Positions 45,245 to 54,183 of a DNA stretch of 64,000 nucleotides are shown in pieces. The stretch covers positions 275,289-339,288 of the forward strand of contig JAGYKS010000028.1 in the NCBI GenBank assembly GCA_018401565.1, given 5' to 3'. Position numbers and translations under genes: made by a program. The notes under the pieces were generated by a model, which saw only the letters and a list, made by a program, of their open reading frames with translations, was not told the DNA's origin and ran no database searches. The DNA is from Acidimicrobiales bacterium. Lineage in GTDB: Bacteria > Actinomycetota > Acidimicrobiia > Acidimicrobiales > Acidimicrobilacustridaceae. Numbering within the stretch: the stretch's first letter is position 1; every line of letters starts with the position of its first letter.

Positions 45245-45995
45245 ATGACTACTGGTCCGGCCCCACAGTCCCGAGGCGCTCGAGGTAGTGCCCCACGCCC
45301 ATTGGCCGATGACGGCAGCCTGCGGTCGGGTGACGACAAGCGGGCGGCGGTGCAGTCCATGTTCGACACCATCGCCCCGCGCTACGACCTGGTGAACCGC
45401 ATCATGACCGGCCGCATGGACGTGCGCTGGCGTCGCCGGGCGGTGCGTGACCTCAGCCTCAGTCCCGGCTCGGTGGTGTTGGATCTGGCGTGTGGGACCG
45501 GCGACTTCTGCCGGGATCTGGCTGACAGCGGCCTCACCCCGGTGGGCATGGATCTGTCCTACGGGATGCTGGCCGCAGCCCGCACCAGCGCCCCGTTGGT
45601 GCAGGCCGACGCCCTTGCGCTGCCGGTTCCCGATGCCGGAGTCGACGGCATCACCTGCGGATTCGCCCTGCGCAACCTCGTGGCCCTCGAGCCGTTCTTT
45701 GACGAGCTGGCCCGGGTGGTCCGCCCCGGAGGTCGCATCGCCATCGTGGAGGTGGCCGAGCCGTCCAACCGACTGCTGCGCTGGGGTCATGGGGTGTACT
45801 TCGGCAAGGTCGTTCCGCTGGTCGGGCGAATGTTGTCTGACGGTGAGGCGTACGCCTACCTGCCCAAGTCGGTGGCGTACCTGCCCGATCCGGCCACTTT
45901 GTGCGCCATGATCGCCAGCAGCAGGCTTTTCGTCGGTGCACCGCAGGCCGCTGTCCACCGGGGTGGCCCAGTTGATCACCGCCACCCGCACATGA
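45245..45995 (+). CDS. menG: Demethylmenaquinone methyltransferase
   Basis: The final methylation of menaquinone. UbiE/MenG motifs: VQSMFDTIAPRYDLVNRIMTGRMD, WRRRAVRDL, VVLDLACGTGDFCRDLA, VDGITCGFALRNLVALEPFFDELARVVRPGGRIAIVEVAEPSN and GEAYAYLPKSV. Near 45922 one extra base shifts the frame; correcting it gives GFSSVHRRPLSTGVAQLITATRT and a TGA that overlaps the menF ATG. The apparent in-frame fusion of menG to menF is thus an artefact. Confidence 0.93.
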
Positions 45996-47290
45996 CCGAC
46001 AGCAGCCGCCCGCTGCTGGCGCGCACCCAGCGACTCGACGCCGACATCGACCTGGTGGCGGTGGCCGGAGCCAACGGTGTGCTGTGGGATGCCCCCGACA
46101 TTTCCCTTGCCGGTCGCGGCCAGGCTCTGCGACTGCAGGTCGACCGCACCGACCCCGCCCGGTGTGGCGCGGCGGTGACCTCGGCGCTGGGGGCCATCGA
46201 CGTCGATGACCGGGTCAAGCTGCCCGGCACCGCTGTGGCGGCCGTAGGCGCGTGGCCGTTCGACCCGACCGAACGTGGCGAGCTGGTGGTGCCCGAGGTG
46301 CTGGTGGGTCGATCACCCGATGGCACCCGGTGGGTCACCACGGTGGTGCCCGCAGACTCCGCCGACCCACACGCCGCTCACGACGCTTTGGTCAACGACC
46401 TGCTGGAGCAACTCAGCGGGGATCCAGAACGCACACTGGCCGGGTTCTCCACCAGCGAACCGCTGGCTCCGGGGGCGTTCGACCTGGCCACGTCGCCCGA
46501 TCCGGCGTCGTGGTGTGCGTCGGTGCGCTCGGCATGTGACGAGCTGCGGGCTGGCGCAGCCGACAAGGTCGTGCTGGCACGCGAGGTTCGGGTTACCGCC
46601 GACTCGCCCCTGCCCGTGGAGGCCATCATGCGACGGCTTCGGCGGTCGTTTCCCGACGCCCTGCGCTTCAGTGTCGACGGGTTCGTCGGCGCCAGCCCCG
46701 AACTGCTGGTGGCCCGGTCGGGAGACATCGTGCGGTGCCACCCCATGGCGGGAACCGCCCCGCGCTCGGGTGACCCCGCTGCCGACAGCCGACTCGGGGC
46801 CGCCCTTTTGGCGTCGGACAAAAACCGTCTCGAACACCAGCACACCATCGACCTGGTCCACGACACGCTCATCGGGTACTGCTCCTACCTCGACGCCGAA
46901 GCGGAGCCCTCCATCGTGGCCATGGCAAATGTGCAGCACCTGGGCACCCGGGTGGAGGGCCGCCTCAGTTCACCGCCGGCATCGGTCATCGAACTGATGG
47001 CCGTGCTGCACCCCACCCCAGCGGTGTGTGGACGAAGCCGCTCACAGGCCATGGAGCTGATCCGGCGTCACGAGACCATCGACCGGGGTCGGTACGCCGG
47101 ACCGGTGGGGTGGGTCGACGCCGCCGGAAACGGCGCATGGGCCGTCGGCATCCGCAGCGCCGAGATCGACGGGGCCACTGCCCGGGTCATGGCCGGAGTT
47201 GGTGTGGTGGCCGACAGCGATCCGTTGGCCGAACTGGCCGAGACCCGAGCCAAGCTCCAGGCCATGCTCGGCGCCATTGTGCGACCCTGA
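45992..47290 (+). CDS. menF: Isochorismate synthase
   Basis: The chorismate-utilising enzyme that starts menaquinone synthesis. RAGAADKVVLAREVRV, GFVGASPELLVARSGDIVRCHPMAGTAPRSG, LLASDKNRLEHQHTIDLVHDTL, MANVQHLGTRVEGRLSS, LHPTPAVCGRSR and GRYAGPVGWVDAAGNGAWAVGIRSAEI mark the Mg site and active centre. 432 aa. The CGRSR segment and LHPTPAVCG fit MenF/EntC rather than TrpE or PabB, and the position next to menG supports MenF. Confidence 0.94.
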   Translation: MTDSSRPLLARTQRLDADIDLVAVAGANGVLWDAPDISLAGRGQALRLQVDRTDPARCGAAVTSALGAIDVDDRVKLPGTAVAAVGAWPFDPTERGELVVPEVLVGRSPDGTRWVTTVVPADSADPHAAHDALVNDLLEQLSGDPERTLAGFSTSEPLAPGAFDLATSPDPASWCASVRSACDELRAGAADKVVLAREVRVTADSPLPVEAIMRRLRRSFPDALRFSVDGFVGASPELLVARSGDIVRCHPMAGTAPRSGDPAADSRLGAALLASDKNRLEHQHTIDLVHDTLIGYCSYLDAEAEPSIVAMANVQHLGTRVEGRLSSPPASVIELMAVLHPTPAVCGRSRSQAMELIRRHETIDRGRYAGPVGWVDAAGNGAWAVGIRSAEIDGATARVMAGVGVVADSDPLAELAETRAKLQAMLGAIVRP

Positions 47291-47303
47291 CCCCCGACAG
47301 CGG

Positions 47304-49409
47304 TCAACGCAGTCGGCGCAGTTCCCCGGTCGCTTCGTCCACGGCGTGGATCTGCAGGATGTTGGGTCCCGCACTGATCAGGTTGGGCTGGAGCATCACT
47401 TCCACAACCGTCTCGCCGTCAAAGGCGGTGTGCACCAATCCAAGCCCGGCGATGGTCCCGGTCGCCGATGCCACCAACCAGGTGCCAGGCGGTACCCCGA
47501 TGACGCTGCCTCGCACCAGCAACGGCAGGAACCCGGTTGATGGGTCCACATCATTGAGAAGGTCAGGGTCGTTGAGGCGCACGGAAGCTCCGATGATCAC
47601 CCCTTGTTCCAAAGGACCCACCTGCTTGCCCAGCAAATCGGCATGGGGGCCGATGGCGAACAGGTCGCCGGTCATGGCGCGCTCGCCCAGCGACAACCAC
47701 ATCCGTTGCGCCGATGCGGTGGCCGACGGCTCGAGATCCACCTGCGGCTGCTCGGCGTACAACCGCGGGCGACCCTGCACCGGCTCACCCAGCAGCGACA
47801 CCCCGTCAAACGACCACAGGTTGTCGTCGAGATCGATCTCCAGCACCTCCACGACCGTGGGCATCACGTCGATCAGACGGGCGTCACGCTGGTCGATGGT
47901 CCCGGTGGTCTGTCCGGGGTACCTCACGAACAGCGGCACGGGCAGCACGTCGTCAGCGGTCACCTGGGTCATGGACCCGCCGTAGCCGCGCCGGTGACCA
48001 CCGGGATCCAGCGAGATCCCATGATCGGAGGTCACCACCACCATGGCCTGATCCGACAGACCGATGGACTCGAGTTTGTCGAGCACCGTCCCCAGCACCT
48101 GATCGGCGAACATCGACTGCATCACCATGCGCTGGCGTTGGGTGACCTGACCCCCGGGGTCGGTGCCCATGACCGACCACTGCGGGTCCATCCAGCGTGG
48201 TCGGGCCAGACCGTTGTAGCGGGTGCCGTCGCTCAGGAACCTGTAGGGCGTGTGGGGAAGGGCAAGGTGCATGTAGGCAAGGCCACCTGGCCCCAGGCTG
48301 GAAAGTTCCGAGGCAAAGGTCCCCGCCACCAGCAATGGGTCCACCGGGTCCCAGTCGTCACCCTGGCGACCGGTCCACTGGTCGGCGAATTCCTGCAGTG
48401 ACACATCGGTGAGGTCAGCGAGGTCCACAGCCTGACCAAACGACACCCAGGCATCGGCCACCGGCGGTACCAGCTGGGAGGCCAGCCCGACCGGCAGCAC
48501 CCGATTCACCATGATGGTCATGGAGTCCCGACCCACCGCCGGCACATCCACCGGCGCACGGCGACACCGGGTTGATGGACACAACGCCGTGACGACTTCG
48601 AAGGCGCTCACATTGTCGGGTTGGCCAACGGCGGTGAACAGCGTGTTGGGCCATTGGGCTGCTGATGGGGGTCGCGATGGGTCGGCCAGTTGACCCGAGA
48701 GCAACGAAGGAACGGACATGACCGTCGAGCCCGCTCCTGTGATGGCCTCGGGGTACCACGTACTGGTGTCCGCCAGCCGGGCGAAGTTTGGAAACAGGTC
48801 GGCGTTGATGTCACCGGTGGGCGTGAGCATGGTCCCCAGTGCGAACTCGTCAAACACCACGAACACCACCGGCACGTCGTTGCGACTGATGACGCCACTG
48901 TCGATCTCGGCGGCAAAGGCCACGCTGCGGATCTGGCCGGACATCAAAAACCCGATGCCGATAACCAACGGGGCGAGCACCAAAGCGGTGGCGAACTGCC
49001 GCAGCCCCGACCACCGTCGATAGGCCAGATACAACCCCACCCCCACTGCCACCCATGCGCCCACGAATGCCGCCACTGGCCATTTGGTCATCCCCGGCAA
49101 CAGCCCGACAAGGCCAAGGGCCACGAACAACCCGAACAACACGGCCATGGCCCGTCGGGCAAGCGTTGCCGAGATCCGTCCCAGCACAGCGATGATGGCG
49201 ATGGGAACCAGCGGTGGCACCACGATCCATGACACCACGAACAGCACCACCGACGCCCCGGCGAGGCGCTGGGCCACCAAAAAGGCGCCGCCTTCCTGCA
49301 GCACACCGAGCAACGGCCCGACCAGGGCAAACGTGCACATGCCGACAAGCTGGGCGACGTTCACGCCGAACTCCCGCCACGTCAGCCTCACCCTGCCACC
49401 GTCACGCAC
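47304..49409 (-). CDS. Membrane sulfatase/phosphoethanolamine-transferase-like enzyme
   Basis: 701 residues. Five N-terminal membrane helices (about residues 15-165) precede an alkaline-phosphatase-superfamily domain. VPVVFVVFDEFALGTML carries the first metal Asp/Glu, ITGAGSTVMSVPSLLSG is the region of the nucleophile Thr/Ser, YMHLALPHTPYRFL follows, and MVVVTSDHGISLDPGGHRRGYGG holds the Asp-His and His metal ligands. LTA-synthase- and EptA-like proteins share this layout and transfer or remove phospho-groups on lipids or glycans outside the membrane. The last 150 residues are a separate beta-rich region. Third gene of a minus-strand module with a methyltransferase and a small membrane protein. 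Confidence 0.85.
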   Translation of the reverse strand: MRDGGRVRLTWREFGVNVAQLVGMCTFALVGPLLGVLQEGGAFLVAQRLAGASVVLFVVSWIVVPPLVPIAIIAVLGRISATLARRAMAVLFGLFVALGLVGLLPGMTKWPVAAFVGAWVAVGVGLYLAYRRWSGLRQFATALVLAPLVIGIGFLMSGQIRSVAFAAEIDSGVISRNDVPVVFVVFDEFALGTMLTPTGDINADLFPNFARLADTSTWYPEAITGAGSTVMSVPSLLSGQLADPSRPPSAAQWPNTLFTAVGQPDNVSAFEVVTALCPSTRCRRAPVDVPAVGRDSMTIMVNRVLPVGLASQLVPPVADAWVSFGQAVDLADLTDVSLQEFADQWTGRQGDDWDPVDPLLVAGTFASELSSLGPGGLAYMHLALPHTPYRFLSDGTRYNGLARPRWMDPQWSVMGTDPGGQVTQRQRMVMQSMFADQVLGTVLDKLESIGLSDQAMVVVTSDHGISLDPGGHRRGYGGSMTQVTADDVLPVPLFVRYPGQTTGTIDQRDARLIDVMPTVVEVLEIDLDDNLWSFDGVSLLGEPVQGRPRLYAEQPQVDLEPSATASAQRMWLSLGERAMTGDLFAIGPHADLLGKQVGPLEQGVIIGASVRLNDPDLLNDVDPSTGFLPLLVRGSVIGVPPGTWLVASATGTIAGLGLVHTAFDGETVVEVMLQPNLISAGPNILQIHAVDEATGELRRLR

Positions 49410-49454
49410 CTTCGCTCCGGAACCCTCTGCGGCAGGCCGTCATGCAGGCACCCT

Positions 49455-49498
49455 CTGGCAGGGCCGTCTACTGGCAGGGCCGTCACTGGCAGGGCCGG
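49455..49498. repeat. three 15-16 bp tandem units (CTGGCAGGGCCGTC)
   Basis: Copies start at 49455, 49471 and 49486, in the 119-bp spacer between the sulfatase-like gene and the upstream methyltransferase. Confidence 0.75.
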
Positions 49499-49528
49499 CC
49501 GACGGATTGTCGGTGTCATCGCCGGGGG

Positions 49529-50938
49529 TCATGGTCGGGCCGAAAGATGAAACAGCACCCGGGTCCCCGATGGCAGCACCTCACGCTCGACCACGTCGAA
49601 CAACGGTGCCACCGCCTCAAGCAGAGCCTGTTCGCTGTAGGGATGGATGGGTCGTCCTGCCTTGTTGCGGATCAGGCGCTCAACTTTGGGATCGCCCGGC
49701 AACGGGAACTCGAGCACGGCCTCGTCGGCCAGTTCGCGCACCGCCTGCATGAACTGGGGCAGCGGCACCGAATCGCTGATCACGACGTGGTGCACCACCG
49801 CCAGCAACAGGACGAGATCAGCCTTGATGCGATCGAACAGCGGGGTGCGCTGACGACCGGCCCAGCCGATGCCACCGCTGGGGTCGGAGAAATCCACGCA
49901 CATCGGTGTCACCTGACGGTCTCCGGCGGCGTGAAGCCTCCGGTACAGGCGGTCGACCACCACCGAGTCGCCATCAAGGGCCACCACCCGGTTGGAGCTG
50001 GCGCGCACCGGCTCGACAAACGTGCCGTCGTTGGCCCCAACGTCGACCACCAGCTTGCGGTGCCGTTGGGCAGCCACACGCTCGACGAACGCCGCTTTCA
50101 ACCCGAGCTCGGCGGATTCGTAGTGCGATCGGTCGCCGTAGTCAGACCAGGTGGAACCCTGCGGGTCCCAGTCCAGCGAGGCCACCAGCGAGCGCAGCTT
50201 GCGCACCTGGGCCACCACCACGGCACGGCCCATTCCGGCACGCTTGAGCTCAGAGGCCACATCGGCGTCGGAGTCCTGATACCGGCGCTGAGCCCAGGCG
50301 TGCAGAACCACATGGCTGAACACTGACGGTCGCATCCGGGCCTTGCGGGGCAGCGCCTTGACGGTGACACCGGGAGTGAGGCCACGGGTGGAGCCGCGCA
50401 GCGTGTGGCGGGCCTCTATGCCGCAGTAGGCCTGAACCAGCAGAGGATTGAGAAACATCTCGCAGAACTGCCCGTAGCCAATCCATGGCTGGCCGTCCAC
50501 CACCCGTTCGAACGACCCGATGTCGATGAACATGGGCTGGGCACCGTCGAACTGGACGTTGAACGGGGTTGCATCCTTGGTGGTGAACCCGTCGGCAAGC
50601 GCATCAAGCTCAAGGTCAAGATGCAACAGGGCAGCGTCCTTGAGCATGGAGAAGGTCCACTCGTAGGGAAAGGTGATGGGCTCCAACCTCTCGTGGGCCA
50701 GAGCCGCCTCCCACCCCTGCAGGCCCACCAACGACGGGTCCACCACCTGAGAGGAAACACAACGCCGGTCTGCCACCCACCGCTGAAAGAACGTTGCATC
50801 GAGAACCGCTGTCACGTCGCCGACGGCGGCACCGTTCAGACCCCGAAGTACCTCGTCACCACGGCTGAACACCCGACTGGAGGGGTCGTGCAGCGAACCA
50901 GGCTCAGGCGCCGTCGACCCGGATTCCGCCGGACTCAC
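49529..50938 (-). CDS. Two-domain SAM-dependent methyltransferase-like protein
   Basis: 469 residues from GTG 50938, which overlaps the stop of the small membrane gene (GTGA). The C-terminal half has a methyltransferase fold: KLVVDVGANDGTFVEPVRASS (motif I), VVALDGDSVVVDRLYRRL, DLVLLLAVVHHVVISD and AVLEFPLPGDPKVERL. The N-terminal 230 residues (FPYEWTFSMLKDAALLHLDLELDALADGFTTKDATPFNVQFDGAQPMFIDIGSFE) are shared with proteins called nodulation-type methyltransferases; the role of that part is not known. Substrate unknown, perhaps a lipid-linked glycan given the neighbours. Confidence 0.75.
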   Translation of the reverse strand: MSPAESGSTAPEPGSLHDPSSRVFSRGDEVLRGLNGAAVGDVTAVLDATFFQRWVADRRCVSSQVVDPSLVGLQGWEAALAHERLEPITFPYEWTFSMLKDAALLHLDLELDALADGFTTKDATPFNVQFDGAQPMFIDIGSFERVVDGQPWIGYGQFCEMFLNPLLVQAYCGIEARHTLRGSTRGLTPGVTVKALPRKARMRPSVFSHVVLHAWAQRRYQDSDADVASELKRAGMGRAVVVAQVRKLRSLVASLDWDPQGSTWSDYGDRSHYESAELGLKAAFVERVAAQRHRKLVVDVGANDGTFVEPVRASSNRVVALDGDSVVVDRLYRRLHAAGDRQVTPMCVDFSDPSGGIGWAGRQRTPLFDRIKADLVLLLAVVHHVVISDSVPLPQFMQAVRELADEAVLEFPLPGDPKVERLIRNKAGRPIHPYSEQALLEAVAPLFDVVEREVLPSGTRVLFHLSARP

Positions 50939-51141
50939 TCGTCGGCTGAGGTTGGAGCGGGACCCGAACCCATCAGCTCGGCCTCGGCAGCAGCTGCAGC
51001 GGCACGACGCTTCTTCGAAAACAGACCCAGAAACCGATTCCAGTACAGGCGGATCAGCACCGTGATCCCAGCGAGCCCTCCAGCGATCGCCGCCAGGAGC
51101 ATGCTGCCGCTTCCGGCGTCGAGATAACCAATGACTGCCAT
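50935..51141 (-). CDS. Small YLDAGSGS membrane protein
   Basis: 68 residues from ATG 51141 with a GAGGAG site 8 bp upstream. The N-terminus AVIGYLDAGSGSMLLAAIAGGLAGITVLIRLYW combines a YLD-x-GSGS motif with one transmembrane helix, then a basic stretch (FSKKRRAAAA) and an acidic tail. Small proteins with a YLDPGSGS start and one helix are familiar as companions of such methyltransferases and sulfatase-like enzymes. First gene of the three-gene module; its stop overlaps the next start. Confidence 0.75.
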   Translation of the reverse strand: MAVIGYLDAGSGSMLLAAIAGGLAGITVLIRLYWNRFLGLFSKKRRAAAAAAEAELMGSGPAPTSADE

Positions 51142-51213
51142 GACCGAAATCTCCTCGTTGGTTGCACGTGCCCGACACGCCGGACACCTGCACTTCATGC
51201 ACGCGACTCCCCA

Positions 51214-51219
51214 ACGCTA
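51214..51219 (-). promoter_or_regulatory. -10 box (TAGCGT) of the YLDAGSGS module
   Basis: TAGCGT, giving a leader of about 65 nt that contains the GAGGAG site. Confidence 0.45.
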
Positions 51220-51301
51220 CCTTGCGCGGGCCGTGCGCCCGTACCCGGAGCACCCAGCAATCCGGCGGTGGCGCTGGCGGGCCAGTTTCCGGGTGTCACG
51301 C

Positions 51302-51329
51302 GCCAGCATCACGTGCCGGCACTGCTGGC
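51302..51329 (-). terminator. Hairpin downstream of menD
   Basis: GCCAGCA and TGCTGGC flank a perfect GTGCCGGCAC palindrome. It lies 19 bp after the menD stop and before the next promoter; no T-run. Confidence 0.35.
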
Positions 51330-51347
51330 CAGCGTCAGTGGCCGTGG

Positions 51348-53215
51348 CTACCCGCCCGTCGACGGGTCGGCAATCAGGTCCCAGCGGTCTGCGAGCCGTG
51401 CGACCACCTCGTCGTGGAGTCGTTGGTGAACCTCCACATTGGTGTTCCGGCTGGTTCGCACCACGACCACCGTGGTGCCCCGATGCCCGACGGAGCCCGT
51501 CACCGCAGCTCTCAACGAGGCCATGTCCCCAACCTCAATCGCACTGAGTCCGTGAGCGGTGGCAAGGGCGACCAGGTCCACACCGTGCGGAGTGCCAAAC
51601 AGCTCCTCGAACGTGGCTGCCGGCAATGCGGTGGCCTGGGGCAGGAACGAGAAAATCCCTCCGCCGTCATTGTCAACCACGACCACGGTGAGATCCACGT
51701 TGCGGCCCGCCAGACCCAAAAGCGCATTGCTGTCGTGCAGGGTGGCCACATCACCGACAAGTACTGCCACCGGCTCTGGTCTGGCCAGGGCCACGCCCAC
51801 AGCGGTGGAGATCACCCCGTCGATGCCGTTTGCCCCCCGGTTGGCCATCACCGTCAGCCCGGTGCGTGGAGCTGCGTACCACTCGAGGTCTCGCACCGGC
51901 ATCGACGATGACACCACCAACCGGCCACCGTCGGGCACGACCGATGCCACGGTGCGAGCCACCGACGGTTCTGAGACTTCGGCGCCGGTATCGAGGTGTG
52001 TGGCCATGACGTTGGCAACGAGTTGATCAGCCTCGACCCACGAGTCCAGCCACGGGGTGGGTGCACCCGCACCGACAGGAGTCGACGACGTGCCACCAAT
52101 CACCGACGCCACCGCAGAGCACAATGCACCGGGCTCGGCCTCAACAAGATCGTCAAGGGACCCACCGGGGTCAAACCGCATCCCGTGGGCATGCACGCCG
52201 ATCTGATGGGCGTCGAGCGAGTCGAGCCACTGTCCGAGCACCTTTGACGCCCACGGCGTGCCCAAACGCAGCACCACCTCGGGTGCGAGCGCCCGGGCCG
52301 TGTCGTCGTGACGCAGCAAGGCGTCGGGGTGGGCGACGACAACCGGTGACCGAACCCGACACCCGCTGCGCGGATCGGCCAGCACCGGCCAGCCCAACAC
52401 AGCAGCCAGCGCCATCACTCCATGCGGATCAGCGATGGCACCGCCGGCCACAATCACGCCTCGTCGCCCCGTCACCGATGCGACCACTGACACCACCACC
52501 GTCGCATCGATGGGCTCGGCCACTGCACCCTGCGCGCCCCCGCCCATGCCAACACCCATGCCCGCTCCCACGCTCGCAGCCGCACTCGCAGCCGCACTCG
52601 CAGCCGCATGGCCCAAAGCGCTCGCTGCGCCGGTGGTGCCACCTGACTCGCTGTCGGGCAGGTCAAGTGGGGTACCCACCAGCGGTTCGTCAAAGGCAAG
52701 GTTGAGATGGACCGGGCCCGGACAGTGCCCGGTGGCAGCGGCCATGGCACTGTCAGCCAAGGGCCTCCAAAGCGCTGCACCGCTGAGGGCTGGAACCCCA
52801 GGCTCGCAAAACAGGCGCACCGATGATCCGTAGAGGTTCGTCTGGTCGATGGTCTGGGGGCGCCGACTCCATGAAGCCACTCGGGTCGGTCGGCCGTGCA
52901 GACCAACAGGGGCACCCCGGCGTGGTGGGCCTCGACGACGGCGGGGTGCAACTCCACTGCAGCGGTTCCCGACGTGGTCACCACCATGGCCGGGACGCCT
53001 GACGCAGCACCGATGCCCAGGGCCATGAACGCCGCCGAGCGCTCGTCGTGATGCACCGATACCGAGACCCGGTCGTCGGCGGCAACGGCCAGAGCAAGCG
53101 GCGTCGAACGCGAACCGGGTGACACCACGGCGTGCCGCAATCCCCACTGCACCCACTGGTCCACCAAGGTGGCACAAAAGGTTGCGGCGACGTCACCGGC
53201 ATGGGGATTACTCAC
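51348..53215 (-). CDS. menD: SEPHCHC synthase (MenD)
   Basis: The ThDP enzyme joins isochorismate and 2-oxoglutarate. FCATLVDQWVQWGLRHAVVSPGSRSTPLALAVA, SVHHDERSAAFMALGIGAASGVPAMVVTTSGTA, the ThDP site in ANRGANGIDGVISTAVGVALA, VAVLVGDVATLHDSNALL and VVVDNDGGGIFSFLPQA. One frame change near 52865 joins CTADRPEWLHGVGAPQTIDQTNLYG. The region near 52530-52610 encodes an Ala-Ser and Gly-Met stretch (three 12-bp DNA repeats). The GTG at 53215 is chosen because TAGGCT lies 6 bp upstream. Confidence 0.94.
52573..52608. repeat. three 12-bp tandem units in menD (CTCGCAGCCGCA)
   Basis: Three exact copies in frame with menD, encoding Ala-Ala-Ala-Ser or similar on the minus strand, within the linker between two ThDP-fold domains. 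Confidence 0.8.
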
Positions 53216-53221
53216 CGACAC

Positions 53222-53227
53222 AGCCTA
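53222..53227 (-). promoter_or_regulatory. -10 box (TAGGCT) of menD, leaderless
   Basis: TAGGCT ends 6 bp before GTG 53215, overlapping by two bases the plus-strand box of menH. Confidence 0.5.
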
Positions 53228-53231
53228 CGGT
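53226..53231 (+). promoter_or_regulatory. -10 box (TACGGT) of menH
   Basis: TACGGT ends 10 bp before ATG 53242; shares TA with the opposite menD box. Confidence 0.4.
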
Positions 53232-53241
53232 TGACCACACC

Positions 53242-54183
53242 ATGGACCACGAACCCGGCAGCAGCGGCAGCGTTGATGGCGACAACCCCATCGACCATGA
53301 CCCGACACGCCATGAGATGCCGAACCCGTCCGGCAACCCACGGTCTGATTCAACACTGGGCACCCCACCACCCACACCACCGGGCAACTCCGTTTCGGTC
53401 CCCGCCGACCGCCTTGGCCGGCCTGGTTCGCCGAGGCTGGTTCTCGTCCACGGTTTCACCCAGAACCGTCACTGCTGGTCGCCGATTGCCGAAAGCCTCG
53501 CCCACGACTTCGAGGTGGTGACCGTGGATGCACCGGGCCACGGCGACGCCTCCGACGTCGCACTTGACCTGCCCACCGCCGGCACCGTCTACGGCGATGC
53601 GCTGGGACCGGCTGCGTGGGTGGGTTATTCCATGGGTGGCCGCCTGGCGCTGCACGTGGCCGTCACCCGACCCGACGCCGTGGCCGCCCTGATCCTGGTG
53701 GGGGCATCACCGGGAATCTCTGACCCCGATGAGCGATCAGCTCGCCAGCGATCCGACGAGGCCCTGGCGACCCGCATCGAGGACCTGGGCGTCGGGCGAT
53801 TCATCGACGACTGGTTGTCGTTGCCCCTGTTCGCCGGTCTCGACGCCACCAACGACCACCGGGACCAACGACGTTCAAACACCGCCACCGGGCTGGCGTC
53901 CAGCCTGCGTCTGGCCGGAACCGGGGCCCAGCAACCCCTGTGGGATCAGCTGGGCAACATCACGTGCCCGGTTTTGCTGGTCACCGGTGGACAAGACACC
54001 AAGTTCACCGATCTGGCCGGCAGCATGGCACCGTTGTTCGGCGGCCGATGCGACGTGGTCCAGATCCCGGGTGCCGGCCACAGCGTGCACCTCGAGCAAC
54101 CCGAGCAGTTCGCCACACTCGTCACCACGTGGATGACAGAGGTTGGTCCCGCCGGTAACGGTCAGGCTGTCGGCACGCCGTAG
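53242..54183 (+). CDS. menH: SHCHC synthase-like alpha/beta hydrolase (MenH)
   Basis: RLVLVHGFTQNRHCW, DAPGHGDAS, the nucleophile in WVGYSMGGRLALHVA, VLLVTGGQDTKF (acid) and IPGAGHSVHLEQPEQF (His) give a complete serine-hydrolase triad. MenH expels pyruvate from SEPHCHC. 313 aa, with an N-terminal extension of about 55 polar residues before the core, longer than usual. Placement between menD and menA supports the assignment. The 3' end overlaps menA. Confidence 0.88.
   Translation: MDHEPGSSGSVDGDNPIDHDPTRHEMPNPSGNPRSDSTLGTPPPTPPGNSVSVPADRLGRPGSPRLVLVHGFTQNRHCWSPIAESLAHDFEVVTVDAPGHGDASDVALDLPTAGTVYGDALGPAAWVGYSMGGRLALHVAVTRPDAVAALILVGASPGISDPDERSARQRSDEALATRIEDLGVGRFIDDWLSLPLFAGLDATNDHRDQRRSNTATGLASSLRLAGTGAQQPLWDQLGNITCPVLLVTGGQDTKFTDLAGSMAPLFGGRCDVVQIPGAGHSVHLEQPEQFATLVTTWMTEVGPAGNGQAVGTP

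Noticed and set aside
43913..45991. 692-codon frame as a longer acyl-CoA dehydrogenase
   Set aside because: The family N-terminus begins at ATG 45139; the extension is antisense to menG.
44648..47290. Single 880-codon frame suggesting a MenG-MenF fusion
   Set aside because: The first part is antisense to the acyl-CoA dehydrogenase, and the menG-menF join arises from one extra base near 45922. Removing it restores the MenG C-terminus and an ATGA overlap.
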